From NCBI GenBank assembly GCA_947626225.1, contig CANQRH010000004.1:124001-188000 (forward strand): 64,000 bases of DNA, written 5' to 3'. A program made the translations under genes and the position numbers. The first letter of the stretch is position 1. Every line of letters begins with the position of its first letter. The notes beneath the pieces were generated by a model. That model ran no database searches and was not told the origin of the DNA. It saw only the letters and a program-made list of their open reading frames with translations. Origin of the DNA: Candidatus Gastranaerophilales bacterium. Its GTDB lineage: Bacteria > Cyanobacteriota > Vampirovibrionia > Gastranaerophilales > Gastranaerophilaceae. Below, piece after piece: positions 16,637 through 26,487 of this stretch.

Positions 16637-17221
16637 ATGAATTTTGACAGACTTAAAAATTTAAACAGAAAACAAAAAGCATATCTCGGTGCGGCGGGTG
16701 TTTTTGTTGCCGTACTTTTATGGGCTTTTATTTCGGCGGGCGTTATTACTCACAATTTTAACAGAAGCCAGCTTCAAACCGATAAAAACAGGCAGGAAGC
16801 TCAAATACACGGCATAATTCTTACCGAAACAAAGGATGAAAAAAAGTATTGGGAAATATACGGTGAAACGGGAAATTATGACAGCAAAAACGGAGTTGCA
16901 ATGCTTGACAATGTTATAGGAAATTTTTATGATGATAATAACGAAGTTTCCATGAGCTTTGAATCTTCAAAAGGAACTTATAACGAAAAATCAAAGAAGA
17001 TTATATTGTATCAGGATACTTTCATTGTTCTCAAAGATTTGACAACTTTGAGGGCGGACAGACTCGTATGGTCAGGAAGGGATTTGCCTGTGACGGCAAG
17101 CGGTAATGTAAGAATTACCAAAAATCAGGATTTTATTGCATCAGCGGATAAAATCGAAATCAGTCCCGATTACGGCAAATTTAAAATTACGGGAAAAACT
17201 GTTTCAAAAGCTTTTAAATGA
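16637..17221 (+). CDS. lptC: LptC-like LPS transport protein
   Basis: 194 residues: one N-terminal membrane anchor (AYLGAAGVFVAVLLWAFISAG) and a periplasmic beta-jellyroll (ETGNYDSKNGVAMLDNVIGNFY, TLRADRLVWSGRDLPVTASGNVRI) as in LptC. LptC links the inner-membrane LptBFG pump to the periplasmic LptA bridge. The next gene is an LptA-like protein, which supports the call. I start at the ATG at 16637 rather than the TTG at 16631. The TAA/TGA end is 12 nt before lptA. Confidence 0.82.
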   Translation: MNFDRLKNLNRKQKAYLGAAGVFVAVLLWAFISAGVITHNFNRSQLQTDKNRQEAQIHGIILTETKDEKKYWEIYGETGNYDSKNGVAMLDNVIGNFYDDNNEVSMSFESSKGTYNEKSKKIILYQDTFIVLKDLTTLRADRLVWSGRDLPVTASGNVRITKNQDFIASADKIEISPDYGKFKITGKTVSKAFK

Positions 17222-17233
17222 TAAGGAGATAAT

Positions 17234-18208
17234 GTGAAAAAAATAATTTTAACTCTGTTAGCGGTTTTATGTATTACGGGACTTGTTGTTCAATCCTCGG
17301 ATTTGGTTATTGAATCCAAGACTCAAAGCTTTGCCGAAGATGAAAATAAAATTAAATTTGACGGCAACGTTAAAGTCAGTATTGATGATTTGAAAGTTGA
17401 GGGTTCTTCCGCAGATGTAAGCATGGATAAGAACCAGAACCTTGATACGGCTACTTTCTATGACAAACCTTATGCATACGAAATTAAGAAAAATAAAAAA
17501 CGTGAAGTTAAAGCAAACATCTTAAAGATGTCTTTGATTACAAAAGTTGTAAAGGCTCAGGGAGATACCCAGTCAATCGTGTTTGACGGAAAAACTCCGA
17601 TAGTCGTTATAAATGCCGATGAACAGGAATATGACACCAAAACGGGTATTATGACGGCTGACGGTGCGGTTACTATTTTATACAAAGAAATTGAAACGTT
17701 TTCCGACAAAGCGAAAGTCAGAACGGATAAAAACGGTGATTTAAAAGATATTGAACTTATCGGAAACGCTCGTATAAAACAGCAGGGAAGCGATTCTTAT
17801 GCGGATCATTTCTTCTACAATGCGGGAACCAAGATTTTAACCGCAATCGGAAATACTACATCAAATGCCATGATGGAGGACGGTACAAAACTTGTTTTAA
17901 AATCAAGCCGTCAGGAATATCTTCAAAATAAAAATATTTTCAATGCGTCCGGTAACGTAAGAGTATGGTATCAGGATTATTATGCTGCAGGGCCTAAAGT
18001 TGTTGTTTATCCGAACAAAGAAGGTAAACCCAATGAAGTCTATTTTACGGGACGTTCAAGTATTACGCAGGGTGTAAGAACGATTTATGCCGACAAAATC
18101 AAGATGACTATGAAACCGAAAGATTTCCATGCTGACGGAAATACAAGAACCGTAATCAAAAACATCGGCTCAGGAAATAATAACAGCGGAATGGGATTGG
18201 GACTTTGA
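17234..18208 (+). CDS. lptA: LptA/OstA-like periplasmic protein
   Basis: 324 residues, beginning at GTG with a strong AAGGAG 5 nt upstream. N-terminal signal peptide (ILTLLAVLCITGLVVQSS), then OstA-type beta repeats such as KIKFDGNVKVSIDDLKVEGSSADV and GIMTADGAVTILYKEIETFSDKA. It is about twice the length of E. coli LptA, so it probably holds two jellyroll domains or a longer bridge. It would carry LPS or a similar glycolipid between inner and outer membrane. Its stop overlaps the next start as TGATG. Confidence 0.82.
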   Translation: MKKIILTLLAVLCITGLVVQSSDLVIESKTQSFAEDENKIKFDGNVKVSIDDLKVEGSSADVSMDKNQNLDTATFYDKPYAYEIKKNKKREVKANILKMSLITKVVKAQGDTQSIVFDGKTPIVVINADEQEYDTKTGIMTADGAVTILYKEIETFSDKAKVRTDKNGDLKDIELIGNARIKQQGSDSYADHFFYNAGTKILTAIGNTTSNAMMEDGTKLVLKSSRQEYLQNKNIFNASGNVRVWYQDYYAAGPKVVVYPNKEGKPNEVYFTGRSSITQGVRTIYADKIKMTMKPKDFHADGNTRTVIKNIGSGNNNSGMGLGL

Positions 18209-18975
18209 TGAGTATTGATAAGGCTCTGGAATTTTATAAAAAAGGCGAATATGAAAAAGCAATTGATAATTTCAGCGTTGTACTTGAAAAATCTCCGGAT
18301 AATGCCGAATTGTACAACAATATAGCATTATGTTACGCAAATATCGGTGATTACGACAAAGCCGAAAAAAATTATTTGAAAGCAAATGAGTTAAATCCGA
18401 AACTTGCCGAGGTTTACATCAATCTGGCTGATATTTATTACCGGCAAAAAGAAATGGGCAAAGGTGAAAATCTTATGTGCGGAGGTATCGCCGAAATCCC
18501 TGATAACCTTGTGCTGAGACATTATCTTGCACGGTTTTATATGGAAGATGCAAAACTTGACCTTGCAATAGATGAACTTGAATATATTCTTGAAAAACAG
18601 CCTGAAAATTATGATGTGTACTATGATTTGGCAAAAGTACATTTTGAACTCGGAAATTATGCCTGCGCAATTGAAAATTTTGAAAATGTGCTTGAATACA
18701 AATCTGAAAACCCTTGGATTTATTTTTATTTGGGAGAAGCTTATGAAGCAAATGATGAAATAGACAAAGCTCTGTCAAATTATTTGAAGGCGATTGCTCA
18801 TAATGATTCATTTTCACCTGCTTATAAGAAAGCTGCAATACTGTTTCTGGCTCGCGGGGATTATGAAGATGCGATTGAATATTTTGAAGACTATATAAAC
18901 TTTGATATTCCAAAAGAAGAAGCTGATAAAATAAGAGAGTTAACGGAAAGAATTAAGAAAAAGCAAAATGGATAA
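18208..18975 (+). CDS. tetratricopeptide-repeat protein
   Basis: 255 residues made of about seven TPR units (for example ALEFYKKGEYEKAIDNFSVVLEKSPDN, NIALCYANIGDYDKAEKNYLKA, DLAKVHFELGNYACAIENFENV). No signal peptide, so cytoplasmic scaffold or adaptor. It starts at the ATG overlapping the lptA stop and its end overlaps dprA by 8 nt. Partner unknown; the position between envelope and DNA genes tells little. Confidence 0.88.
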   Translation: MSIDKALEFYKKGEYEKAIDNFSVVLEKSPDNAELYNNIALCYANIGDYDKAEKNYLKANELNPKLAEVYINLADIYYRQKEMGKGENLMCGGIAEIPDNLVLRHYLARFYMEDAKLDLAIDELEYILEKQPENYDVYYDLAKVHFELGNYACAIENFENVLEYKSENPWIYFYLGEAYEANDEIDKALSNYLKAIAHNDSFSPAYKKAAILFLARGDYEDAIEYFEDYINFDIPKEEADKIRELTERIKKKQNG

Positions 18976-20044
18976 ATACTGGACTGCTTTATCATCTATT
19001 GAAGAACTGGACAGCGCTTTTATAATAAGGCTGTATAATTTTTTCGGCAGTATTGAAAGAGCTTTCCATGCTGACGATTTGTCCGTGATTGAGGGGTTAA
19101 GCGTTAAAAAAGCCGAAAAATTTATGCGTTTGCGGGATAAAATTAATCCGGATAAAGTTTTGGATGATGTACTCAGCCGAGGAATAAATATTCTGACCTT
19201 TGAAAATCCGAACTATCCTTTCATGTTGAAAAATATCGATAACCCGCCTGCCGTTTTGTATTATAAAGGTGATTTATCCCTGTGCAATTTGAATAAAACA
19301 TTGGCGGTTGTCGGCTCACGCAGGGCAACAAGATATGCAAAAGAGGCTCTTGAAAAAATTATTTCCGAATTTTCGCAGACAGATATCTGTATAGTTTCGG
19401 GACTCGCATCGGGGATAGACACGACAGCACATGAGGCTGCTCTTAATGCGGAATTAAAAACAATAGGCGTTATTGCAAGCGGATTTGATTTTACTTATCC
19501 GGCTTCCAATAAAGATTTGTATAAGAGAATTGAAAACGGCGGCGGTGCTGTTTTGACCGAGTATTATCCCACATTCAAACCTGTTCAATTCAGATTTCCG
19601 CAAAGAAACAGAATAGTATCGGGACTTTCTTACGGAACCGTTGTTGCGGAGGCTTCGTTGAAAAGCGGCGCTTTAATTACCGCAAATCTCACTCTTGAAC
19701 AAGGCAGAGAGCTTATGTGCATACCCGGGCTTATTACAAACCCGAATACGGGCGGGATTTATAAACTTTTAAAAAACGGCGCATCGCTGATTACATGTGC
19801 CGATGACGTTTTGGAGGTTCTCGGCTGGGAAGTTCAGATGCAGCAGAAGCTGTTCAGTCTGCCCGATCTTAATGAAGATGAGAAAGTTATATTTGAAGCT
19901 CTTGAATTAGAAGAAAAAAGCGTTGATGAACTTCAGGCTTATACCAAATTGAGTATAGAAAATTTGTTGACTTACTTGACAACCATGGAGCTTAAAGGCA
20001 TAATAAGACAAGTCGATGGGGACAGATACGGGAAAGTAAGATGA
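18968..20044 (+). CDS. dprA: DNA-processing protein DprA (Smf)
   Basis: 358 residues. An N-terminal HhH/SAM-like region, then the extended Rossmann fold with VVGSRRATRYAKEAL and SGLASGIDTTAHEAAL, then FRFPQRNRIVSGLS, and a C-terminal winged-helix domain (EDEKVIFEALELEEKSVDEL). It protects incoming single-stranded DNA and loads RecA in natural transformation. Overlaps the TPR gene before it and topA after it. The prepilins in the window fit a competence role, but no com genes are seen here. Confidence 0.95.
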   Translation: MDKYWTALSSIEELDSAFIIRLYNFFGSIERAFHADDLSVIEGLSVKKAEKFMRLRDKINPDKVLDDVLSRGINILTFENPNYPFMLKNIDNPPAVLYYKGDLSLCNLNKTLAVVGSRRATRYAKEALEKIISEFSQTDICIVSGLASGIDTTAHEAALNAELKTIGVIASGFDFTYPASNKDLYKRIENGGGAVLTEYYPTFKPVQFRFPQRNRIVSGLSYGTVVAEASLKSGALITANLTLEQGRELMCIPGLITNPNTGGIYKLLKNGASLITCADDVLEVLGWEVQMQQKLFSLPDLNEDEKVIFEALELEEKSVDELQAYTKLSIENLLTYLTTMELKGIIRQVDGDRYGKVR

Positions 20045-22308
20045 GCAAAAAAGAAAAGGCACTTGTTATAGTTGAGTCGCCCGCAAAATCAAAGACAATT
20101 AAAAAAATCCTCGGGGATAGCTTTCAAATTGAGGCAAGTTTCGGGCATGTAAGAAATCTGCTTACTAAAGATCCTTCAACTCAAAATTTGGGATTTGAAA
20201 TTGAAAATCATTTTACTCCGAAATTTGAAATTATTCCGGGTAAACAATCTGTCGTTAAAAAGCTTAACGATATGGCAAAAAAAGCGGATAAAATATACCT
20301 TGCATCAGACCCTGACCGTGAAGGGGAAGCTATAGCATGGCATGTGAGACAAGTTTTAAATGTCCCCGATGATAAAATTTTGCGTATAGTTTTTAACGAA
20401 ATTACCCCGAAAGCCGTGAAAAATTCCGTAGAAAATCCCCGCGGAATTGATATGGACATGGTAAAAGCTCAGCAGACAAGGCAGATTCTTGATAAACTCG
20501 TAGGCTACAAACTCAGCCCCGTTTTATGGAAACAAATCGGTAACAGAAATCTTTCCGCAGGCCGTGTTCAATCTGTGGCTTTGAGAATGATTTGCGAGCG
20601 GGAAGAAGAAATAGAAGCTTTTGTTCCGCAGGAATACTGGTCTGTTCATACCGATTTGGATAAAGACGGAAAAATATTTGAAGCGGAGCTTTCAAAAATT
20701 AAAGACAAACCTGTTGAAAAGACAATTAAAAATGAACAGGAAGCTAAAAAAATTGTTGATTATCTGCAAAAACAGGAATTTGAAGTTTCAAAAGTTACTC
20801 AGCGCACCCAAAAACGTAAGCCGACTGCACCTTTTATAACTTCTACATTGCAGCGTGCGGCGAATTCAAAACTCGGTTTCGGTGTCCAAAAAACAATGCA
20901 GGTAGCACAAAAACTCTATGAAGGTATGGAAATTGACGGTACTCCTGTCGGTTTGATTACCTATATGAGAACGGACAGCGTAAGGGTTTCGGATGACGCT
21001 CAGGCTATGGCGAAGGATTTTATTCTCACAAATTACGGTGAAAAGTATTACCCGCAAACGCCGAATGTTTATGCAAAAGGAAAGCAGAATGTACAGGATG
21101 CGCACGAAGCAATACGTCCTTCTTATCCTGAAAGAACCCCCGAAAGTATAAAAAAATATCTCGATAACGATCAGTACAGATTATATAAACTCATTTGGGA
21201 TAAATTTATGTCATCTCAGATGACCGAAGCTGAATTTGCCAATAAATCCCTTGAGATTAAAGCGGGTGACTGTACTTTAAAAGCCGGCACAAGTAAGATT
21301 ACCTTTGACGGATTTTTAAAGTTATACAATGATGCGGACGAGAATGAAAACGAAGCGGAAGGAAAGATTCCGGATTTAAATAAAGGTGATAAAGTCCAAT
21401 GTAAAAAGATTAATCCCAAACAGCATTTTACTCAGCCTCCGCCGAGATATAACGAAGCCTCGCTTGTAAAAGCTCTGGAAGAATACGGTATCGGAAGACC
21501 GTCCACTTATGCAACGATTATTACGGTTATTCAAACACGGAAATATGTGGAAAAAATTGATAAAGCCCTTCATCCGACTCTTTTGGGGCGCACGGTTTCA
21601 AAACAGCTTGTTTCTCAATTCGCCGATATTATGGATTACAAATTTACGGCGGGCATGGAAACTAAACTCGATGAAATAGCCGATAAAAAAGCCGTTTGGG
21701 ATAACGTGCTGCAGGAATTTTATGAACCGTTTATAGTTGAAGTAAACAAAGCACTTGAAACCAATGAACGGGTTAGGATTGAAAGCAAAATTAAATGCCC
21801 TAATTGCGGGAAACCGATGGTGTTAAGAACAAGCAAATTCGGAACTCAGTTTTTAGGCTGTTCCGGATTTCCCGAATGTAAAACAATGATGTCGTTAAAT
21901 GCCTTGTCTGAAGAAGCATCCGAACAAGATGAAGTGTGCGAAGAAAAATGCGAAAAATGCGGTTCGGATATGGTATTTAAAACAGGTCCTTACGGCAAAT
22001 ATATGGAATGTACAAACGAAGATTGCAAACACCGAAAACCGTACAGAAAATCTACCGGTGTTACCTGCCCGAAATGTCGTGAAGGTGTTATAGTTGAACG
22101 GAAATCAAAACGCGGCACCGTATTTTACGGCTGTGACAGATATCCGGATTGTGATTTTACGCTTTGGAACGAGCCGACAGGGGAAGAATGCCCCGAATGC
22201 AAATCGCTTTTGGTAAAAAAAGTTTTGAAAAAAGGTACCGTGATTGCTTGTTCTAATATTAAATGCGGTTATAAAAAAGAAATTACGGAGGAAGTAAATG
22301 AATCCTGA
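20041..22308 (+). CDS. topA: DNA topoisomerase I (type IA)
   Basis: 755 residues. TOPRIM domain with VIVESPAKSKTI and DPDREGEAIAWH, the catalytic Tyr308 in YMRTDSVRVS, and RYNEASLVKALEEYGIGRPSTYA. Four C-terminal zinc-ribbon modules follow (CPNCGKP..., CEKCGSD..., CPKCREG..., CPECKSL...). It relaxes negative supercoils. It starts in the dprA stop (ATGA) and overlaps aroE by 11 nt; the dprA-topA order is common in many bacteria. Confidence 0.97.
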   Translation: MSKKEKALVIVESPAKSKTIKKILGDSFQIEASFGHVRNLLTKDPSTQNLGFEIENHFTPKFEIIPGKQSVVKKLNDMAKKADKIYLASDPDREGEAIAWHVRQVLNVPDDKILRIVFNEITPKAVKNSVENPRGIDMDMVKAQQTRQILDKLVGYKLSPVLWKQIGNRNLSAGRVQSVALRMICEREEEIEAFVPQEYWSVHTDLDKDGKIFEAELSKIKDKPVEKTIKNEQEAKKIVDYLQKQEFEVSKVTQRTQKRKPTAPFITSTLQRAANSKLGFGVQKTMQVAQKLYEGMEIDGTPVGLITYMRTDSVRVSDDAQAMAKDFILTNYGEKYYPQTPNVYAKGKQNVQDAHEAIRPSYPERTPESIKKYLDNDQYRLYKLIWDKFMSSQMTEAEFANKSLEIKAGDCTLKAGTSKITFDGFLKLYNDADENENEAEGKIPDLNKGDKVQCKKINPKQHFTQPPPRYNEASLVKALEEYGIGRPSTYATIITVIQTRKYVEKIDKALHPTLLGRTVSKQLVSQFADIMDYKFTAGMETKLDEIADKKAVWDNVLQEFYEPFIVEVNKALETNERVRIESKIKCPNCGKPMVLRTSKFGTQFLGCSGFPECKTMMSLNALSEEASEQDEVCEEKCEKCGSDMVFKTGPYGKYMECTNEDCKHRKPYRKSTGVTCPKCREGVIVERKSKRGTVFYGCDRYPDCDFTLWNEPTGEECPECKSLLVKKVLKKGTVIACSNIKCGYKKEITEEVNES

Positions 22309-23383
22309 GCTTTATGAACGCTATATGGCAAAAAAAGCAAAAAAAATGGGTATATCAGTTGAAGAACTGAAGGCACGGCAAGAGGGTGAAAAACCTCAAT
22401 ATGTTCAGCAGACAATTCAGGGACAGCTTCAATCCGCAATGCAGGAAGAAACCGTAAAAACGGAAGTGCCTTCATATATTTTCGGACCTTCAAGAACCGA
22501 GCAATCCGATGTTCAGTCAACTCCGATTATTAATGACACAAGAGAAAACAAATTCGGACTTATCGGGTACCCTCTCGGACATTCGCTTTCAAAGGTTATT
22601 CACGAAGCGGGTTTTAAAAGTTTGGGAATCAATGCCGATTATGAACTTTTGGAAACTTCTCCCGACAGTCTGGTTGACCGAATTAAGTATTTAAAAGCCA
22701 ACGGATATAAAGGATTTAATGTTACCATTCCGCTGAAACTCCCCGTATCGCTTTTTGTAAATGAAGTCGACAGAAATGCAGATATATCAAGGGCAGTCAA
22801 TACGATTTATATAGATGCGGATAAATCCTTAAAAGCCTATAATACGGATGTAACCGGCTTTAAAAGAGCGATACCTAAAGACATTAATATGCAGAGCATG
22901 ACCGTTGCAATTCTCGGAACCGGCGGTGCGGCGCATGCTGCCTGCACGGCTCTTTGTGAACTTAAAGTAAAACAAATTGATTTCTTTACAAGGAATATTC
23001 CTAACTCCATTGAGCTTATGAATTATGTCAGACGTCAATTCCAAAATGTCACATTTAACGTTTATCAGATTGAAAATATAAGGAATTTGAGCGCATATGA
23101 TATGCTCGTAAATGCAACACCCATCGGAATGCTCGGAAAAGCAGGCGATATGTCGCCTGTTGAGGATGAAGCTTTGCGGACATTGAGAAAAGATGCGGTT
23201 GTGTACGATGTAATATATAACCCTAAAAAGACGGTTTTGATTAAAATGGCTCAAAAATTGGGATTGAGAACGATAACGGGGCTTGATATGCTTATTTATC
23301 AGGCCGTTGCCGCTCAGGAAATCTGGTTTGGCAATACTCCGGATTTTAAAGATATGAAAATTGCAGCCCTTGAAGAAATGTGA
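22298..23383 (+). CDS. aroE: shikimate dehydrogenase with an extra N-terminal segment
   Basis: 361 residues, of which the AroE enzyme begins near residue 84 (FGLIGYPLGHSLSKVIHEAGF). Active-site features: SLS shikimate motif, NVTIPLK with the catalytic Lys, NTDVTGF, and the NADP loop LGTGGAAHAA. It reduces 3-dehydroshikimate to shikimate. The first 80 or so residues (MNPELYERYMAKKAKKMGISVEELKAR, then a Gln-rich, disordered-looking stretch) are not part of the usual 275-residue enzyme. The start is supported by GGAGGA upstream and is inside the topA 3' end. Confidence 0.93.
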   Translation: MNPELYERYMAKKAKKMGISVEELKARQEGEKPQYVQQTIQGQLQSAMQEETVKTEVPSYIFGPSRTEQSDVQSTPIINDTRENKFGLIGYPLGHSLSKVIHEAGFKSLGINADYELLETSPDSLVDRIKYLKANGYKGFNVTIPLKLPVSLFVNEVDRNADISRAVNTIYIDADKSLKAYNTDVTGFKRAIPKDINMQSMTVAILGTGGAAHAACTALCELKVKQIDFFTRNIPNSIELMNYVRRQFQNVTFNVYQIENIRNLSAYDMLVNATPIGMLGKAGDMSPVEDEALRTLRKDAVVYDVIYNPKKTVLIKMAQKLGLRTITGLDMLIYQAVAAQEIWFGNTPDFKDMKIAALEEM

Positions 23384-24610
23384 TTATTCGTATCTTAAAG
23401 CATCAATCGGATTAAGCAGAGAAGCTTTGTATGCGGGGTAGTAGCCGAAAAGCACTCCTATAAAGCCCGAAAAACCGAGTGACAGAAGTATTGAAAATAA
23501 AGATACAGAAACACTCATTATTCCCGATATCTGAACAGCTTCCGCACCTATTATCCCGGTCGCAACTCCCGCAAGTCCGCCGATAACTGATAATAAAAAG
23601 GATTCTATTAAAAATTGTATTTGAATATCCGAAGGCTTGGCACCTATTGCCATTCTTATGCCGATTTCTTTTGTACGTTCGGTTACGGAAACCAGCATTA
23701 TGTTCATAATCCCTATACCGCCGACAAGCAAAGATACGGAAGCGATAGAGGCAAGAAGGATGCCAAAAGTTTTTACGGTTGACTTCATTTTTTCCTGAAA
23801 TTCCGCTGAATTCCTTATTTCAAAGTCATTTTCCTGATTTTTACCTATTCTGTGGCGCTGGATTAACAGCTCCGTTATATCCTGTTCAGCCTGAGAAACA
23901 TCATCGGGATTATCGCCTTTTACCACAATCATTGAAACGGTGCCCGGAAAACTTGTTCCGAAAACTTTTTTCTGTGCGGTTGCTATCGGTATAAATATTA
24001 AATCATCCTGATCCATCGGCCCCATACTGCCTTTGGATTTAAGTGTTCCGACTACTTTGAAAGGTATTCCGCCTACTCTCATAATTCTTCCTATCGGATC
24101 TAAATCTCCGAACAGTTCTGCTGCAACGGTTGAACCTATTACGGCAATTTTGGCGGAATTTTTGTTATCCTCGGGAATCAGGCCTCTGCCTGAATCAACT
24201 TCGTAATTTTTTATATAAAAGTATTCGGGATCCGTCCCGTATACGGTTGTAGACCAGTTTTGATTTGAGTATGTAAGCTGTTTTGCTTCGGTGCTTACGG
24301 TTGCGACGGCGGATACTCCTCTGGCATTTTTTTTAATTGCGAGTGCATCTTTTGTTGTAAGTGTGGGACGTGTACCCATACCCATTCTTACACCGCCTGA
24401 TTTTGCAGATGCGGAACGGATTGTAAGGATGTTGCTTCCCATGGATTCCATATCTTTTTGAACTTTTTCGCTTGCGCCTGTTCCGACGGCAAGCATTATG
24501 ATAACAGCGCTAACACCTATGATGATGCCTAAGCTCGTCAATATTGAACGCATTTTGTTTATTTTTAGCGATACAATCGCCATTTTTACGGTTGATTTAA
24601 AGTCTATCAT
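23384..24610 (-). CDS. MacB/FtsX-type ABC transporter permease
   Basis: 408 residues: one N-terminal membrane span (ILTSLGIIIGVSAVIIMLAVG), a large periplasmic MacB core domain (about 45-270), then three C-terminal spans with the conserved VSERTKEIGIRMAIGAK coupling motif. With the adjacent ATPase it forms a mechanotransmitting exporter; in E. coli these two parts are fused as MacB. Last gene of the tolC-hlyD-ATPase-permease operon, 2 nt after the ATPase. Confidence 0.93.
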   Translation of the reverse strand: MIDFKSTVKMAIVSLKINKMRSILTSLGIIIGVSAVIIMLAVGTGASEKVQKDMESMGSNILTIRSASAKSGGVRMGMGTRPTLTTKDALAIKKNARGVSAVATVSTEAKQLTYSNQNWSTTVYGTDPEYFYIKNYEVDSGRGLIPEDNKNSAKIAVIGSTVAAELFGDLDPIGRIMRVGGIPFKVVGTLKSKGSMGPMDQDDLIFIPIATAQKKVFGTSFPGTVSMIVVKGDNPDDVSQAEQDITELLIQRHRIGKNQENDFEIRNSAEFQEKMKSTVKTFGILLASIASVSLLVGGIGIMNIMLVSVTERTKEIGIRMAIGAKPSDIQIQFLIESFLLSVIGGLAGVATGIIGAEAVQISGIMSVSVSLFSILLSLGFSGFIGVLFGYYPAYKASLLNPIDALRYE

Positions 24611-24612
24611 AA

Positions 24613-25317
24613 TCAGTATGGAATTGTCGGTTGTGTGTTAATTTCATCGGAAATTATATTTCCGTCTTTAAATTTTACTACTCTTTTGCAGTATTGTGCA
24701 ATATCGGGTTCATGGGTTACGAGAACTATTGTTTTCCCCAGATTTTTGTTAAGGTTTACAAAAAATTCCATAACCTCAATACTTGTTTTTGTATCAAGAT
24801 TACCTGTCGGTTCATCCGCAAGTATAAGAGGCGGATCGTTAACTATAGCTCTGGCAATTGCAACTCTTTGCTGCTGCCCGCCTGACATTTGGTTTGGCAT
24901 GTGATCTTCACGAGCGGAAAGCCCGACTATTTCCAAAGCTTTTTTAGCTCTGGCTTTTCGTTCTTCTTCGGGTATTCCTTTATATATCATCGGAAGCTCT
25001 ACATTCTCAAGTGCCGTTGTTCTTGATATAAGGTTAAACCCCTGAAAAACAAAACCCATTTTTTCATTTCTTACCCGTGCAAGATTATCCGTATCCAAAG
25101 ACAGCATATCTATACCGTCAAGAAAGTAGCTGCCTGAATTCGGTTTATCAAGAGTGCCTAACATATTCATAAACGTTGATTTTCCCGAACCTGAAGCACC
25201 CATAATTGCCACAAATTCTCCGCGTTCAACATTTAAGGACACACAGTTTAAGGCATTAAAACAGTCCTCTCCGGTTTGATAAGTCTTTACGGCATCTTTA
25301 ACTTCAATCAAAGACAT
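24613..25317 (-). CDS. MacB/LolD-type ABC transporter ATPase
   Basis: 234 residues from the ATG at 25317 (MSLIEVKDAV), which has GAGGT 8 nt upstream; a longer frame exists but overlaps the hlyD gene. Walker A GASGSGKST, Q-loop, signature MSGGQQQR and Walker B LILADEPTGNLD are all present. Energises the neighbouring permease. One nucleotide separates it from the upstream gene. Confidence 0.95.
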   Translation of the reverse strand: MSLIEVKDAVKTYQTGEDCFNALNCVSLNVERGEFVAIMGASGSGKSTFMNMLGTLDKPNSGSYFLDGIDMLSLDTDNLARVRNEKMGFVFQGFNLISRTTALENVELPMIYKGIPEEERKARAKKALEIVGLSAREDHMPNQMSGGQQQRVAIARAIVNDPPLILADEPTGNLDTKTSIEVMEFFVNLNKNLGKTIVLVTHEPDIAQYCKRVVKFKDGNIISDEINTQPTIPY

Positions 25318-25318
25318 A

Positions 25319-26485
25319 CTATAACCTCGGTACCGGCGCTCTGCCGTTTTGCTTTTTGGAATTTTTTCCCTGTGCATTTAAAATTACAAGAGTACCTTCA
25401 TTGATATCTCCCGACAGAATTTCCGTTGAAGAATCATTGCTTGCGCCTGTTTCAATTTCAATTCGTTTGGGTTTGTTTTTATCAAGAATCCAAACACCTT
25501 GTTTTTTATATCTTTCTTTGTTGTCCGCCGGAGTAAATTTCAAAGCCATATTCGGAACACAGACTACGTTATCGCTTTGGCTCGTGATAATTGAAACATT
25601 GGCTGTCATTCCGGGTTTAAGTTTCAAATCTTCATTGTCAACGTCAACAATAACCGTGTATGTAACGACATTTGAAACTGTTGTCGGTGAAAGTCTTACC
25701 TGAGTGACTTTCCCTTCAAACTGGCTGTCGGGATAACCGTCGAGAGTATAAGTAACGTCCTGACCTTCTTTAACTTTACCTATATCAGCTTCCGATACGC
25801 TCACTTCAATCTGCATTTTTGTTAAATCCTGCGCGATTGTAAACAGTTCCGGAGCTTGAAAACTTGCGGCAACAGGCTGTCCGAGGTCAATTTCTCTTGA
25901 TATTACCGTACCGTCAACCGGTGCAATAATCTTCGTATATCCGAGATTTGTCTGTGCTGTCTTTAATGATGCCTGATATTGGCTTATTTGTGCTCTGGCT
26001 GCGTTTATTTGCGCCATGTCGGATTTGTATGTACTGTATTTTTCATCAAGTTCGCTTTTGGCAACGAAATTTTTTGCATAGAGGTTTTTGTATCTTTCAT
26101 ACTGCTTTTGGTCATATTCGGCTACAGCTTGTAATCGTGCAAGGTTTGCATAAGCATTGTTGATTTGTGCCTGATTTTGCTGAACCTGTGCTTCAAAGTT
26201 GGCGGGATCTATCTGCGCCATAAGCTGTCCTTTTTTAACTTCGGAGTTGAAATCAACGTAAATTTCTTTTATAAGTCCCGATACGGTTGAACCGACGGAG
26301 ACCGTGTTAACCGGATTTATCGTTCCCGAAGCTTCAACATATTGGGTTATTGTACAGCGTTTTATTTTTCTGGTCTCATATTTAATTCTTTTGCTGTTAA
26401 CTGCACCAGAAACGGCAAATACAGTTACTGCTATAAGTATTGATAGTGCAATATATCGTTTTTTGCCTTTTAATTTTTCAATCAT
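25319..26485 (-). CDS. MacA/HlyD-type periplasmic adaptor
   Basis: 388 residues: a membrane anchor (ALSILIAVTVFAVSGAV), barrel-sandwich hybrid halves (GTINPVNTVSVGSTVSGLI and YTKIIAPVDGTVISREIDLGQP) flanking a long alpha-hairpin, then beta-barrel and membrane-proximal domains. It joins the inner-membrane ABC pair to the TolC-like channel. Both neighbours in the operon fit this tripartite exporter; the substrate (antibiotic, peptide or glycolipid) is unknown. Confidence 0.93.
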   Translation of the reverse strand: MIEKLKGKKRYIALSILIAVTVFAVSGAVNSKRIKYETRKIKRCTITQYVEASGTINPVNTVSVGSTVSGLIKEIYVDFNSEVKKGQLMAQIDPANFEAQVQQNQAQINNAYANLARLQAVAEYDQKQYERYKNLYAKNFVAKSELDEKYSTYKSDMAQINAARAQISQYQASLKTAQTNLGYTKIIAPVDGTVISREIDLGQPVAASFQAPELFTIAQDLTKMQIEVSVSEADIGKVKEGQDVTYTLDGYPDSQFEGKVTQVRLSPTTVSNVVTYTVIVDVDNEDLKLKPGMTANVSIITSQSDNVVCVPNMALKFTPADNKERYKKQGVWILDKNKPKRIEIETGASNDSSTEILSGDINEGTLVILNAQGKNSKKQNGRAPVPRL

Positions 26486-26487
26486 GT

